NCBI RefSeq assembly: GCF_001584325.1
Contig: NZ_LSAZ01000022.1
Coordinates: 62,001 to 126,000 of the forward strand
Reading direction: 5' to 3'
Length of the DNA: 64,000 nucleotides
Source of the DNA: Bacillus nakamurai
Lineage (GTDB): Bacteria; Bacillota; Bacilli; Bacillales; Bacillaceae
This document shows, in pieces, positions 25,555-34,771 of the stretch. The translations under genes were made by a program, and so were the position numbers. Positions within the stretch are counted from its first letter, which is position 1. Every line of letters begins with the position of its first letter. Below the pieces are notes generated by a model. That model saw nothing but the letters and a program-made list of their open reading frames with translations. It did not search any database and was not told the origin of the DNA.

Positions 25555-26508
25555 CTAAGAAAGCTTCGAGCGGATAGCCGCAAGCACTGCCGGGAGCTGA
25601 TCATACGTATAAGCAGGTACCGTTTCTTGATAATTAAGCGCCGCTATTTGTTTACGGTCGTGCGGGTGTGTCATATAGTAAACCGTCTTTTCCTTAAATT
25701 CTGTAAGCGAGATGTAAGAAACAAAGGATGAAAAAGGGGGTACGGCAGGAAGGTCAGTCAGCTGAAATGCTTCACAAGCCGCAATGTCTAAGCTGCGGGT
25801 ATTTAAACTGATATTTTGAATGCCCCGCTCATTTTTATTGAGCGCAAATCGATAAGAACGGTGCGGGTTCAGGACCAAATCTGCGCTGTTATAAAATTTT
25901 GCGGCCGGCTCCGGTTCAATCCATTCATCCGTTATGATCACGTTTTGCTGTTTGGCGATTTTTTTAGGCAGATGTTTACGCCATCCCTTGCCGATTAAAC
26001 GAAGCGTATACGGAAGCTTCGCCGCCTCCTTCACCAGCTTCACACGATTCGGATAAGGATATCCGATCAGCAGCAGATTTACGTGAAGGGATGCATCAGC
26101 CGCTTGTTTTTTAAAGATCCGCTGATTGACGGGAATGGGAACATAATACACATGCTGTAAGCCCATTTGCCGATAGACATCGAGAGCATTTTGATCAATG
26201 GTCAAAACAGCATCGGCAAGCGGTGCGATCTTTACGCTGACATCGAAATAAAAAGGATCCTCTGTCAGCCACACATAAATGGGGATACGTTCTGCCCTCA
26301 GCCATGCGAGCCATTCGGTCGGAATTCTGTCACCCGCCATCATAAAAGCAAAATCCGGCTTGAATGCCCGAATGCTGCGGATGGAATCTGCATGAAGTTC
26401 AGAAACAGAAAAAAGATGGATGGAAGACTGTAAAAAGCCTTCCTCGATACAGCGGTCATAATACGTGTAAATCCCTTTATATCCCGAAAGGATATATAAA
26501 ACGTTCAT
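25555..26508 (-). CDS. cgeB: CgeB spore-surface glycosyltransferase-like protein
   Basis: A 317-residue protein of the CgeB family, a GT-B-like fold with N-terminal MNVLYILSGYKGIYTYYDRC and a C-terminal donor-site-type region PHRSYRFALNKNERGIQNIS then DIAACEAFQLTDLP. CgeB is needed to mature the outermost layer of the spore. It lies 6 bases behind cgeA on the minus strand; in B. subtilis this operon is driven by SigK with GerE late in the mother cell. Confidence 0.88.
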   Translation of the reverse strand: MNVLYILSGYKGIYTYYDRCIEEGFLQSSIHLFSVSELHADSIRSIRAFKPDFAFMMAGDRIPTEWLAWLRAERIPIYVWLTEDPFYFDVSVKIAPLADAVLTIDQNALDVYRQMGLQHVYYVPIPVNQRIFKKQAADASLHVNLLLIGYPYPNRVKLVKEAAKLPYTLRLIGKGWRKHLPKKIAKQQNVIITDEWIEPEPAAKFYNSADLVLNPHRSYRFALNKNERGIQNISLNTRSLDIAACEAFQLTDLPAVPPFSSFVSYISLTEFKEKTVYYMTHPHDRKQIAALNYQETVPAYTYDQLPAVLAAIRSKLS

Positions 26509-26514
26509 ATTCTG

Positions 26515-26940
26515 TTACGTAGTGAAAGTGACACTTTCGACTTTATCGACATCAAGCAATGTTGTTGAAGATCCTGCCGGTGTCACTGAATTTTCCTGTG
26601 TGACAAAAACGATTCCGTGAACTTCATCAAAAGCTACGAATTGAACTGGACCGATCATGTCGCCTGAATCCATTACGATGCTGATGACAGTGCCCGGCGC
26701 AATTCTCGCGAAAATCCATCTGGCTGCTAATGAAATACCGCTGCCTAGAACGGATTGACTGCTGAGGCTGTCTTCGGCAGCTGATTCATCCACTTTTCTG
26801 TCAACTGCTGCTTCTAATAAATCTTTAATTTTGTTTTCCACGTTATCTCCTCCATCTGTGCCGTTAGCGCCGTTATTAAATAAAGGGTTCAAAAGGGTTT
26901 TAATCAGTTCCTTTTTGAGCTGTAAGCGATCATCGCTCAT
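26515..26940 (-). CDS. cgeA: CgeA spore crust protein
   Basis: A 141-residue protein matching CgeA by position and by its C-terminal sequence [20 protein letters not shown]-type region ([18 protein letters not shown]) similar to the paired CgeC. Coat-surface proteins CotX/Y/Z and CgeA build the crust, and CgeA is glycosylated. The ATG at 26940 follows GGAGG at a long spacing; an in-frame start at 26982 would add a charged KKEVEKKE-like segment and is less likely. An Asn-Gly-rich linker ([12 protein letters not shown]) is notable. Confidence 0.82.
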   Translation of the reverse strand: MSDDRLQLKKELIKTLLNPLFNNGANGTDGGDNVENKIKDLLEAAVDRKVDESAAEDSLSSQSVLGSGISLAARWIFARIAPGTVISIVMDSGDMIGPVQFVAFDEVHGIVFVTQENSVTPAGSSTTLLDVDKVESVTFTT

Positions 26941-27142
26941 GTTGACATACACCTCCTTTTTTTCAACCTCACGTTTATTCATATTCGGTATTTGTCTGAT
27001 TGGTATAAGTCGAATGCCGCTTTGCCGTTATTTTTTCTTATTTAGTGAAACTGCTGAAATTTCGAATCAGCCTTTGGTTGCCTATGCGGATTGTGAAAGG
27101 GCTACATACGTTGTATAGATTGAAAAATGAAGGAGAGGAATT

Positions 27143-27445
27143 GTGTTGGATTCAGAAGAAACTGTGAATCATGAGGAGGTTCAACAGGAATTTAATCTCG
27201 TACTGCTTCTGCTTCTTTTATTATCTCGACAGCAATCCGGGGACCATTCTGCATTGCGGCGGCAGCTGGTGATGTCAAAAGAGCTCGGTATTCCTGTGTC
27301 ACGGGTCAATCTGATCAATGGCAGCACCCTGCAAAACGTGATTGTAAAAGAAGTGCTGTCAGATTTGGCTGTTTTTCAAAATCCGCTTAATAATACAAGA
27401 TCGAATGTAGCGATTTCAAGCATTGTCAGCTGGGGTGCATTTTAA
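27143..27445 (+). CDS. cgeC: CgeC spore maturation protein
   Basis: A 100-residue small protein beginning with GTG 27143 after GGAGAGGAATT. It opens with an acidic stretch and a run of leucines (FNLVLLLLLLL), then RQLVMSKELGIPVSRVNLIN, resembling part of CgeA's C-terminal fold (VIVKEVLSDLAVFQNP). It heads the divergent cgeCDE operon. Its exact function is not known. Confidence 0.8.
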   Translation: MLDSEETVNHEEVQQEFNLVLLLLLLLSRQQSGDHSALRRQLVMSKELGIPVSRVNLINGSTLQNVIVKEVLSDLAVFQNPLNNTRSNVAISSIVSWGAF

Positions 27446-27458
27446 TAACAATTCATCA

Positions 27459-27486
27459 GGCTCTGTCTCATTCGGAGCCGTTTTTC
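27459..27486 (+). terminator. Hairpin between cgeC and cgeD
   Basis: GGCTC / GAGCC stem followed by GTTTTTC. It may reduce read-through from cgeC into cgeD rather than stop it, since cgeD has no obvious promoter of its own. Confidence 0.55.
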
Positions 27487-27511
27487 ACGTTAATAAGGAG
27501 GAGGCTTTAGG

Positions 27512-28783
27512 GTGGAGAAAAAGGTCTCAATCATTTTAACGAGTTATAATAAGCCCGAACTCATTAAAAAGGCAATTGAAAGTGTCATGAAGCAGACCTG
27601 CAAGAATTGGGAGCTTTTTTTAATGGATGATCATTCAAATGAAGAAACCTCAGAAGCTATCAGCCCGTATATAAAAGATCACCGCATTCATTATTATAAT
27701 AGCTTTATTCAGCCTGCCGAACGGTTAAAATCAACCCGTTATGCCGTATTAATTAATTATGCGCTTTCCTGCGCCGCGGGGGAATACGTAACCTATCTTA
27801 CGGATGACACCGAGTATCATCCGAACAGGCTCAGCCGTATGGCGGAAACCCTTGACAACAATCCCGATTATGATGTCGTATATTCGAGTCAAAAGGTTGT
27901 TCATGTAAATGAGTGCGGAGCAGAACAATTTCATTTTTACCGTTTTGCCGATCGTGTGCTTGATCAAGCGGCTTTTCAGGTTGATCACTGTTCTGTCATG
28001 CATCGCCGTTCATTGCTCGGCCGGATCAAAGAGATGTTCGGAAGTTTTTGGGACGAAGATGTCATGCATTGGAATCACGGGGACTCAATTTTTTGGAGCA
28101 GGCTAAACACATTTTCCCCATTTTTGCCGATAAAAGAAGTGTTAGATACTACTTATAAAACGCCGCATTCATTTCAGAACACGTACCAATCGCTTCCGGC
28201 TGTATTAATTGACGGAACATTTGTAAAAGGAACTGATCAAAAGGTGTATCAGCTTGACCAAAACAAACGGCGTCCCGTCAAGGAGCAGTGGAGCCCGGTA
28301 TATAGAGGGAAAACCGTCATCATTCCAGATCCGTTTTTATTCCAATATGAGGAGGGGAGCTGCAGTAACATTCCGAATTATCAGCTTGTTCAGAATTGTC
28401 ATGCCGTCTACTATATCGAAGGAGGGGCAAAAAGGCTGATTGAAAACCGGGCATTACGCTTTTACCAGTTTAAACGGCATGACATCGTGCCTCTGAAGCA
28501 AGAAGAATTATATGCGCTGCCGGACGGTCCGCCGATCAGCTGGGAGAGATCAGGCCGAATTGATCACCCGCCGGGGAGAATTTTATTTTTTATCGAACGG
28601 GAGCTGTATTTATATGTGCAGGGCGTTCTCCATCCGATCAGCGGTGATGTGGTCAAGCGTTTTTTTATCAAACAGAAGCCGGTGTCCACTTCTTTTCAAA
28701 AGATTAAACATTTACCAATTGGAAACCCGATTCATCCGGTGTACGATGAAATTATAAGAAATCTCAATATAACAAAGGATTGA
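27512..28783 (+). CDS. cgeD: CgeD GT2-family glycosyltransferase
   Basis: A 423-residue protein. Residues 1-220 form a GT-A glycosyltransferase domain: VSIILTSYNKPELIKKAIES, LFLMDDHSNEET (nucleotide site) and YVTYLTDDTEYHPNRL (DxD-like motif). The C-terminal 200 residues have no familiar fold and contain repeated YYIEGGAKRLIENR-type segments. GTG 27512 follows AAGGAGGAGGC. It probably adds sugars to spore-surface protein or polysaccharide. Confidence 0.88.
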   Translation: MEKKVSIILTSYNKPELIKKAIESVMKQTCKNWELFLMDDHSNEETSEAISPYIKDHRIHYYNSFIQPAERLKSTRYAVLINYALSCAAGEYVTYLTDDTEYHPNRLSRMAETLDNNPDYDVVYSSQKVVHVNECGAEQFHFYRFADRVLDQAAFQVDHCSVMHRRSLLGRIKEMFGSFWDEDVMHWNHGDSIFWSRLNTFSPFLPIKEVLDTTYKTPHSFQNTYQSLPAVLIDGTFVKGTDQKVYQLDQNKRRPVKEQWSPVYRGKTVIIPDPFLFQYEEGSCSNIPNYQLVQNCHAVYYIEGGAKRLIENRALRFYQFKRHDIVPLKQEELYALPDGPPISWERSGRIDHPPGRILFFIERELYLYVQGVLHPISGDVVKRFFIKQKPVSTSFQKIKHLPIGNPIHPVYDEIIRNLNITKD

Positions 28784-28821
28784 GATATGCAGTTGGATGT
28801 GTAAGGAAAAGGAGAGCTTTC

Positions 28822-29601
28822 ATGACCGATCAATTTGCTAAAACCGAAAAACAATATATAGAGCTGACTTCCGGCGTTCAAAGGTTTGACCATTACAGTG
28901 TATATGCTGATCCTTTGCTGCCGCAGATTTTTTCGCATAACTTTGTTCAGCTCCACCATACATTTCCGTTAGACAGCCTGCTTCCGTTTTTTCCGTCCGT
29001 TCCAAATATGCTTCAGACCAATTATATTCACGTTAAAGCATCACCGCTGCATACATTTCCGCTTATTTTAAAACAAACATTAGTGAAACAGGGCTTTGTA
29101 GTGGAGGATGAGCTGTTTTTTGCAAGAGGGCTGGAGGATTGGAAGCAGCAGGCCGGACATCCGCTTGCTGCCTGGGGAACGGAAAAAAGCCTCGCCGACG
29201 GATCATCTATAATGAACATTTATGACGCGCTTTACATTGGCGAGGCGGCAGCCGAGCAAAAGCTGCAGCGGAAATATCCTTTATATAAAAATGGAACGAT
29301 TATGCTTGTCGTTTGCTACAGTGACGCCTCGCGAACCATTCCGATTGGCTGCGGAGAGCTTTTCATGAACAAAGAAGAAAAAACCGCCAAAATTGAAGAA
29401 GTTGCTATTTTGGATCAATTTCAAAGAAAGGGCTACGGGAAAATATTGATGAGTGAAATGATGGCTGCGGCCAAGCTGAACGGTATGGAAACCGTTTATC
29501 TCGTCGCCTCAGGTATGGACGGTGTAAATGGTTTTTATGAAAAACTCGGCTTCAAACGGTTCCGGAGGATGCACACGATTTTTCATTATTTTCTTACATA
29601 A
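28822..29601 (+). CDS. cgeE: CgeE GNAT-type acetyltransferase
   Basis: A 259-residue protein with a C-terminal GNAT domain (KIEEVAILDQFQRKGYGKIL is the acetyl-CoA loop; VNGFYEKLGFKRF the terminal motif). The N-terminal half has no clear motif. ATG 28822 follows AAAGGAGAG. Third gene of the cgeCDE set; acetylation of a spore-surface sugar nucleotide or glycan is a reasonable inference. Confidence 0.86.
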   Translation: MTDQFAKTEKQYIELTSGVQRFDHYSVYADPLLPQIFSHNFVQLHHTFPLDSLLPFFPSVPNMLQTNYIHVKASPLHTFPLILKQTLVKQGFVVEDELFFARGLEDWKQQAGHPLAAWGTEKSLADGSSIMNIYDALYIGEAAAEQKLQRKYPLYKNGTIMLVVCYSDASRTIPIGCGELFMNKEEKTAKIEEVAILDQFQRKGYGKILMSEMMAAAKLNGMETVYLVASGMDGVNGFYEKLGFKRFRRMHTIFHYFLT

Positions 29602-29679
29602 CTGGGCATTCGCATAAACCAATTGGGACTTGGCCCGCATACAATGACGTATATCGTAAGAAGAAAGGATGATTTTCGT

Positions 29680-29820
29680 ATGTGCGGATACGGATATGGT
29701 GGTTATGGTTACGGCGGCGGTTATGGCTACGGAGGATTTGGCTGCGGCACAAATACGTTTGTGCTGATTGTGGTATTGTTTATCTTATTAATTATCGTTG
29801 GCGCAGCTTTTATTTGTTAG
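29680..29820 (+). CDS. YjcZ-family Gly/Tyr-rich sporulation membrane peptide
   Basis: A 46-residue protein: a GYGYGG-repeat head with one cysteine at each end, then a hydrophobic transmembrane helix ([20 protein letters not shown]). This is the YjcZ-type layout found in sporulation-associated small proteins. ATG 29680 follows AGAAAGGATG. Terminator follows immediately. Confidence 0.8.
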   Translation: MCGYGYGGYGYGGGYGYGGFGCGTNTFVLIVVLFILLIIVGAAFIC

Positions 29821-29837
29821 TCTGATATAGGAAATTG

Positions 29838-29870
29838 AAAAAGCCTTCCTGCAAAGGGAGGCTTTTTTCT
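29838..29870 (+). terminator. Terminator after the YjcZ-type gene
   Basis: AAAAGCCTTCC / GGGAGGCTTTTTT hairpin. Confidence 0.85.
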
Positions 29871-29955
29871 ATGAAAAAAACTTTTCCGGAGGATAAGAAT
29901 GCCGTTATTCATCTGTTCATACAATGAAGCAAATGGGTTTTTTGAGGTGGAATAT

Positions 29956-31287
29956 ATGGGGAGCTATTTAATCAAACCTGAGCTTGATGCGGTCTATCCG
30001 ATTGTCAGCTATGGAAAGGGATCATATTTGTATGATCAGGAGGGGAACAAGTATCTTGACGGATCATCCGGTGCGGTGACTTGTAATATCGGCCACGGGG
30101 TGGATGACGTTACGGATTCTTTAAAAGAGCAGCTTGATTCTGTGTCTTTCGTGTATCGCTCGCAGTTTTCCAGTAAACCTGCCGAGGATCTGGCTTCATT
30201 TTTGGCCGATCATCTCCCGGGCCGGCTGAATTGGTCATTTTTTGTGAACAGCGGGTCAGAGGCGGTCGAAACGGCGATGAAAATTGCTATTCAATATTGG
30301 CAGGAAAAAGGCCAATATCAAAAATCCGTCTTTTTATCAAGATGGAGCAGTTACCACGGTATAACTTTGGGAGCGCTTTCATTATCTGGTTTTTATGAAC
30401 GGAGATACCGTTTTACTCAATTAATCGAACGGTTTCCTGCTGTTTCAGCACCTAATCTGTATCGTTCTGAGCTGCAGGGAGAGGAATTTGTGCAGGCTGC
30501 TGCCGAGGAACTGGAAACGGCCATTAAACGCCTCGGCGGTTCATTTATCGCGGGTTTTGTAGCAGAGCCGATTATAGGAGCTGCCGGCGCGGCAATTACG
30601 CCGCCGACTGGGTATTATGAGGCGCTGCAGGACGTATGCCGGCGGCATCAGGTATTGTTTATCGCTGATGAGGTCATGACAGGGCTTGGGAGAACAGGCC
30701 GAATGCTTGCTTCGGAGCATTGGGGCATCGTGCCTGACATTGCTGTGCTCGGAAAGGGTTTAAGCGCCGGCTACGCACCGATCGCAGCAGCCGTTGTGTC
30801 TGATGACATCATTGAAACCATAAAGCGGGGCTCAGGTGTGATTATGAGCGGCCATACGTACAGCGCCAACCCGTATTGTGCAAGAGCGGCGCTTGAAGTG
30901 CTGCGGTACGTCGAGAAACATAATCTGCTTCGGCAATCAGAGGAAAAAGGCGCGGTGCTTTTGCGGAAGTTAGAAAACGTGATGGAGCAAAGCCCGATAA
31001 TCGGAGATGTCCGCGGGAAAGGCCTACTGTTAGGGGTTGAGTTTGTCAAGGATAAATCATCGAAGGAGGTTTTCCAAAAGAACCGGTCACTTACAGAAAA
31101 CATCATTAAGGAAGCAAAAAAACGGGGGCTGCTCATTTATCCCGCCAAGCCCGGGATTGACAGCGGCGAAGGGGATGCCGTTATCATCGCTCCTCCGTTT
31201 ACCATTTCACATGCTGAGCTGGAAGAATTGACGGACAAATTTTCACAAGCCGTAAAACAAGTTGAAAAAATGATGAAGAGGGATTGA
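29956..31287 (+). CDS. yodT: Class III PLP aminotransferase YodT
   Basis: A 443-residue omega-aminotransferase. SGSEAVETAMKIA, the YHGITLGALSLSG segment, FIADEVMTGLGRTGR and the PLP lysine in LGKGLSAGYAP are canonical. It acts on amines or beta/omega-amino acids; the cluster with lysine aminomutase suggests a lysine-derived substrate. ATG 29956 follows GAGGTGG; the in-frame ATG at 29899 would add 19 residues. First gene of the yodTSRQP-kamA run, known to be SigE-dependent in B. subtilis. Confidence 0.88.
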   Translation: MGSYLIKPELDAVYPIVSYGKGSYLYDQEGNKYLDGSSGAVTCNIGHGVDDVTDSLKEQLDSVSFVYRSQFSSKPAEDLASFLADHLPGRLNWSFFVNSGSEAVETAMKIAIQYWQEKGQYQKSVFLSRWSSYHGITLGALSLSGFYERRYRFTQLIERFPAVSAPNLYRSELQGEEFVQAAAEELETAIKRLGGSFIAGFVAEPIIGAAGAAITPPTGYYEALQDVCRRHQVLFIADEVMTGLGRTGRMLASEHWGIVPDIAVLGKGLSAGYAPIAAAVVSDDIIETIKRGSGVIMSGHTYSANPYCARAALEVLRYVEKHNLLRQSEEKGAVLLRKLENVMEQSPIIGDVRGKGLLLGVEFVKDKSSKEVFQKNRSLTENIIKEAKKRGLLIYPAKPGIDSGEGDAVIIAPPFTISHAELEELTDKFSQAVKQVEKMMKRD

Positions 31288-31292
31288 GCTGA

Positions 31293-31982
31293 ATGTCTAT
31301 TTTTAATAAAACGGTCGATCTTGATGCCGCAATTGCCGATGTTCATGACGAATCTGTCCTTATGTTCGGCGGCTTCGGGGGAGTCGGTTCACCTCCGTCA
31401 CTGATTGAAGCGATATTGGAAAGCGGGGTCAAAGAGCTGACTGTCATCTGCAATGATGCCGGATTTCCGGAAATCGGAATCGGCCCGCTCATCGTTCATA
31501 AGCGGGTGAAAAGGCTGATCGCTTCCCATATCGGCTCAAACCCTGTTGCTGGTAAACAAATGACCGATGGAATGCTGGAAGTGGAATTTTCTCCTCAAGG
31601 GACGCTTGCCGAACGGATTCGGGCAGGGGGCGCGGGACTCGGCGGTATATTAACTGATATCGGGATTGATAACAAAACCGTCTGCGAAAACAAAGACACT
31701 GTTATGCTGGATGGCAGGCCATATTTAATTGAAAAAGCGCTGAAAGCTGACTTTGCCTTTGTTTCGGCACACGTCGCTGATGAATTCGGAAACCTGACAT
31801 ATGACAAAACCGCGCGAAATATGAATCCGCTGATGGCGGCTGCTGCAAAAAGAACATTCGCCGAGGCCGTTACGATTGTTCCGACCGGCGAACTTGACAG
31901 CGAGCATATTGTAACGCCGGGCGTTTTTGTAGAAGGTGTCGTGCAAAGTGAAGGAGTGAAGTGGAAATGGGCTTGGGAATAG
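31293..31982 (+). CDS. yodS: CoA-transferase alpha subunit YodS
   Basis: A 229-residue family I CoA-transferase subunit A, like ScoA/AtoD: MFGGFGGVGSPPSLIEAI (the GGFG CoA-transferase signature), ERIRAGGAGLGGILTDIG and YLIEKALKADFAFV. It pairs with YodR to move CoA between acids. It overlaps yodR by 16 bases, showing translational coupling. Confidence 0.9.
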   Translation: MSIFNKTVDLDAAIADVHDESVLMFGGFGGVGSPPSLIEAILESGVKELTVICNDAGFPEIGIGPLIVHKRVKRLIASHIGSNPVAGKQMTDGMLEVEFSPQGTLAERIRAGGAGLGGILTDIGIDNKTVCENKDTVMLDGRPYLIEKALKADFAFVSAHVADEFGNLTYDKTARNMNPLMAAAAKRTFAEAVTIVPTGELDSEHIVTPGVFVEGVVQSEGVKWKWAWE

Positions 31983-32620
31983 AGGAAAGAGAACAGATCG
32001 CAAGGCGGGCCGCCCGTGAGGTTGCCTCTGGCATGATCGTCAATCTGGGCATCGGCATTCCCTCCTTGGTTCCGAATTTTCTGCCGGCGGACACAGAGGT
32101 GATGCTGCAGGCTGAAAACGGCGTGCTCGGAATAGGCGGAAGCCCTGAGAGGGGAAAAGAGGATGAATTATTGTGCAATGCCGCCGGCTACCCTGTCAGT
32201 GCGGTGAAGGGGGCCTCTTATTTTGATTCGGGGCTGTCTTTTGCCATGATCAGGAAAGGCTTGATTGACATCACGATTTTAGGCGCATTGCAGGTAAGCC
32301 GAACGGGCGATCTTGCCAATTGGCTCGTTCCCGGGAAGAAAGTGCCCGGAATGGGCGGAGCGATGGAGCTTGCCCAAGGTGCAAAAAAAGTGGTTGTCGT
32401 CATGAGCCATACTGATCAAAAGAGCCGGCCAAAATTAGTCGACAGCTGTTCACTGCCGCTTACGGCGGCGGGCTGTGTGGATCTCATTATTACGGAGAAG
32501 GCCGTGCTCAGCATAGAAGACGGAAAGTTTGTCTTAAAAGAGCTGTTGAATGACTCGGCAATAGAAGATGTGATACGCACGACGGATGCCGAAGTGATTT
32601 TAGATGAATATTTTTCTTAG
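31967..32620 (+). CDS. yodR: CoA-transferase beta subunit YodR
   Basis: A 217-residue family I CoA-transferase subunit B. The catalytic glutamate is in [12 protein letters not shown] (near residue 45); [16 protein letters not shown] and the GAPxxxP-like [19 protein letters not shown] are family features. ATG 31967 inside the end of yodS follows GGAGTG. Probable 3-oxoacid substrate (inference from the family and the adjacent aminotransferase). Confidence 0.9.
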   Translation: MGLGIEEREQIARRAAREVASGMIVNLGIGIPSLVPNFLPADTEVMLQAENGVLGIGGSPERGKEDELLCNAAGYPVSAVKGASYFDSGLSFAMIRKGLIDITILGALQVSRTGDLANWLVPGKKVPGMGGAMELAQGAKKVVVVMSHTDQKSRPKLVDSCSLPLTAAGCVDLIITEKAVLSIEDGKFVLKELLNDSAIEDVIRTTDAEVILDEYFS

Positions 32621-32633
32621 AGGAGGCCTGTGC

Positions 32634-33935
32634 ATGGATCAATTGGAAAAGCAAGTCACTGAGTGGGCGGAGGAAAATGAAGGGAAAGCGGTGCGCCTGC
32701 TTAAACGGCTGATAGGGGAAAAAAGCACGTATCAGAAAGAATTTACCGCTCAGGCTGTTGTTTTAGAAAAGCTAAGGCAGTTTGACATGGCTATTGATGT
32801 ATGGGAGCCGAGTGTAAAACAATTAAAAGAGCATCCCTATTTTATATCGGACCGGGAGGACTTTAATGAAAGCCCGAATATCGTTGCCGTAAAAAAGGGA
32901 GCAGGCGGAGGAAGATCGCTGATACTGAACGGACATATCGACGTCGTGCCGGAAGGAAATCCCGCTGCATGGACGTATGAGCCGTTTCTGGCTGTCGAAA
33001 AAGACGGGAAAATATACGGCCGCGGTTCAACGGATATGAAAGGAGGCAATACAGCCCTGCTGTTTGCGTTAGAGGCGCTTGACGCTTGCGGGATTACATT
33101 AAAAGGAGATGTCTTGTTTCAAAGTGTTGTAGATGAAGAGTGCGGCGGAGCCGGGACATTATCGGCGGTAATGAGAGGCTACAAGGCTGACGGGGCACTC
33201 ATTCCCGAACCGACTAATTTAAAGCTGTTTGTGAAGCAGCAAGGGTCTATGTGGTTCCGCATTACAGTCAGAGGATTGTCCGCCCACGGCGGCACCCGCT
33301 ATGAAGGGGTGAGCGCCATTGAAAAAAGCCTGCACGTCATCACAGCACTGAAAGAGCTGGAAAATGTACGCAACGCCCGGATTAAGGACCCGCTTTATCA
33401 GGACGTTCCGATTCCCGTTCCGATTAATATCGGCACCGTTCACGGCGGCTCATGGCCGTCTTCGGTCGCAGACCGGGTCACAATTGAAGGCAGATGCGGC
33501 ATAGCTCCGAATGAAAAGCCTGAGGACGTTAAGGAGGAACTCACAAATTGGCTGAAAGACTTAGTATATCAGGATGAATGGTTTAAACACCATCCGGTTG
33601 AAACTGAATGGTTTGGCGCCCAGTGGCTGCCGAATGACCTGAAAGACGGGCATCCGTTAATTTCCTCCCTGGAATCCTCATATGAAAAAATTAAGGAGGC
33701 AAAACCTGTTCATGAAGCTTCTCCGTGGGGAACGGACGGAGGACTCCTGCATCATGCCGGTCAAACGCCGGTCATTGTCTTTGGGCCGGGGGAAGTCAAA
33801 GCGGCCCATCAGGCAAATGAATACATTGAAATCAGGGCATTAATCGATGCCGCAAAAATCATTTCTCTCTTTATCATGGAATGGTGCGGTATTGCAGAGG
33901 GGGGTGAACCTGCTGACAAAGGAATTGAAGGGTGA
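32634..33935 (+). CDS. yodQ: M20-family deacylase YodQ (ArgE/DapE-like)
   Basis: A 433-residue metallopeptidase-type deacylase. Metal and catalytic residues: GHIDVVPEG (H, D), [10 protein letters not shown] (bridging D), DEECGGAGT (catalytic E plus ligand E) and the late HHAGQTP / AAHQANEYI. Acetylornithine deacetylase is the usual annotation; next to yodP it may remove the acetyl group from an N-acetylated lysine product. ATG 32634 follows GAGGAGGCC. Its last 44 bases overlap yodP. Confidence 0.88.
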   Translation: MDQLEKQVTEWAEENEGKAVRLLKRLIGEKSTYQKEFTAQAVVLEKLRQFDMAIDVWEPSVKQLKEHPYFISDREDFNESPNIVAVKKGAGGGRSLILNGHIDVVPEGNPAAWTYEPFLAVEKDGKIYGRGSTDMKGGNTALLFALEALDACGITLKGDVLFQSVVDEECGGAGTLSAVMRGYKADGALIPEPTNLKLFVKQQGSMWFRITVRGLSAHGGTRYEGVSAIEKSLHVITALKELENVRNARIKDPLYQDVPIPVPINIGTVHGGSWPSSVADRVTIEGRCGIAPNEKPEDVKEELTNWLKDLVYQDEWFKHHPVETEWFGAQWLPNDLKDGHPLISSLESSYEKIKEAKPVHEASPWGTDGGLLHHAGQTPVIVFGPGEVKAAHQANEYIEIRALIDAAKIISLFIMEWCGIAEGGEPADKGIEG

Positions 33936-34740
33936 AGGCGTATTCGCCGAGATAGACGCTGATCGTTTTAATGAACGGATCAGAGTCATTCGCTATGAAG
34001 GAAACATAACGGAGCTTGTGCCGGCTGTTTTAGCAGAAGCAGAAAAAGAGGGCGCCCAAAAGGTGATTGTTTTTGCCAAGCGGCGTGATGAGCCGGAGCT
34101 TTTCAAGCGCCTGTTTGTCACCGAGGGTGTCATAGACGGATACTACATGGGGCGAGAGGCCGCCGTGATGGTCCGGTATCTTGCAGAAAAACGGAGACAG
34201 ACAGATTCATATTTAAAAGAAGATGAGATTGTGGACAGATTATATGAAAAACCGCCGCGAGGAATGAATCAAACAGAAACAGCGCTGACGCTCAGAAAAG
34301 CGGAAGCAAAAGATGCAAGCCAATTGTCGCTCTTATATCAAAAAGTTTTTCTCACCTACCCGACGCCGGTTTTTGACCCTTCATATATTGAGAAGACGAT
34401 GAAAGAAAATACAGTTTATTATGCCGTGTTTGATGAGGATCGCCTCATCGGCGCGGCAAGCGCAGATATCAATCCTTTATTAGGGCACGCAGAAATGACG
34501 GATTGCGCAGTTCTTTCAGTTTTCAGGGGGAATTCCGTAACCGCCCGCCTGTTTGAAGCATTAGAGCAGGAACTCGCCGGAAGAGGAATATTTCACCTTT
34601 TCTCTCTCTCCCGAGCGTTGTCCTATGGGATGAATGCTGTGCTGTATCAAGCGAAATACAGCTACAGAGGCAGGCTTGTGAATAACTGCCGGATTTCTGA
34701 GGGGCTGGAAAATATGAATGTATGGTGCAAAACATTATAA
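33892..34740 (+). CDS. yodP: GNAT acetyltransferase YodP (AblB-like)
   Basis: A roughly 280-residue protein with a GNAT core ([22 protein letters not shown] as acetyl-CoA site), like beta-lysine N6-acetyltransferase AblB, which partners lysine 2,3-aminomutase AblA. The start is unresolved: TTG 33892 matches the expected length, GTG 33904 is possible, and an unusually good ribosome site, AGAGGGGGGTGA at about 33896-33907, points to the CTG codons at 33910/33913. It ends 31 bases before kamA. Confidence 0.8.
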   Translation: MQRGVNLLTKELKGEGVFAEIDADRFNERIRVIRYEGNITELVPAVLAEAEKEGAQKVIVFAKRRDEPELFKRLFVTEGVIDGYYMGREAAVMVRYLAEKRRQTDSYLKEDEIVDRLYEKPPRGMNQTETALTLRKAEAKDASQLSLLYQKVFLTYPTPVFDPSYIEKTMKENTVYYAVFDEDRLIGAASADINPLLGHAEMTDCAVLSVFRGNSVTARLFEALEQELAGRGIFHLFSLSRALSYGMNAVLYQAKYSYRGRLVNNCRISEGLENMNVWCKTL

Positions 34741-34771
34741 GCTGAGAGCTTACCCACAAGGAGGAATTCGT

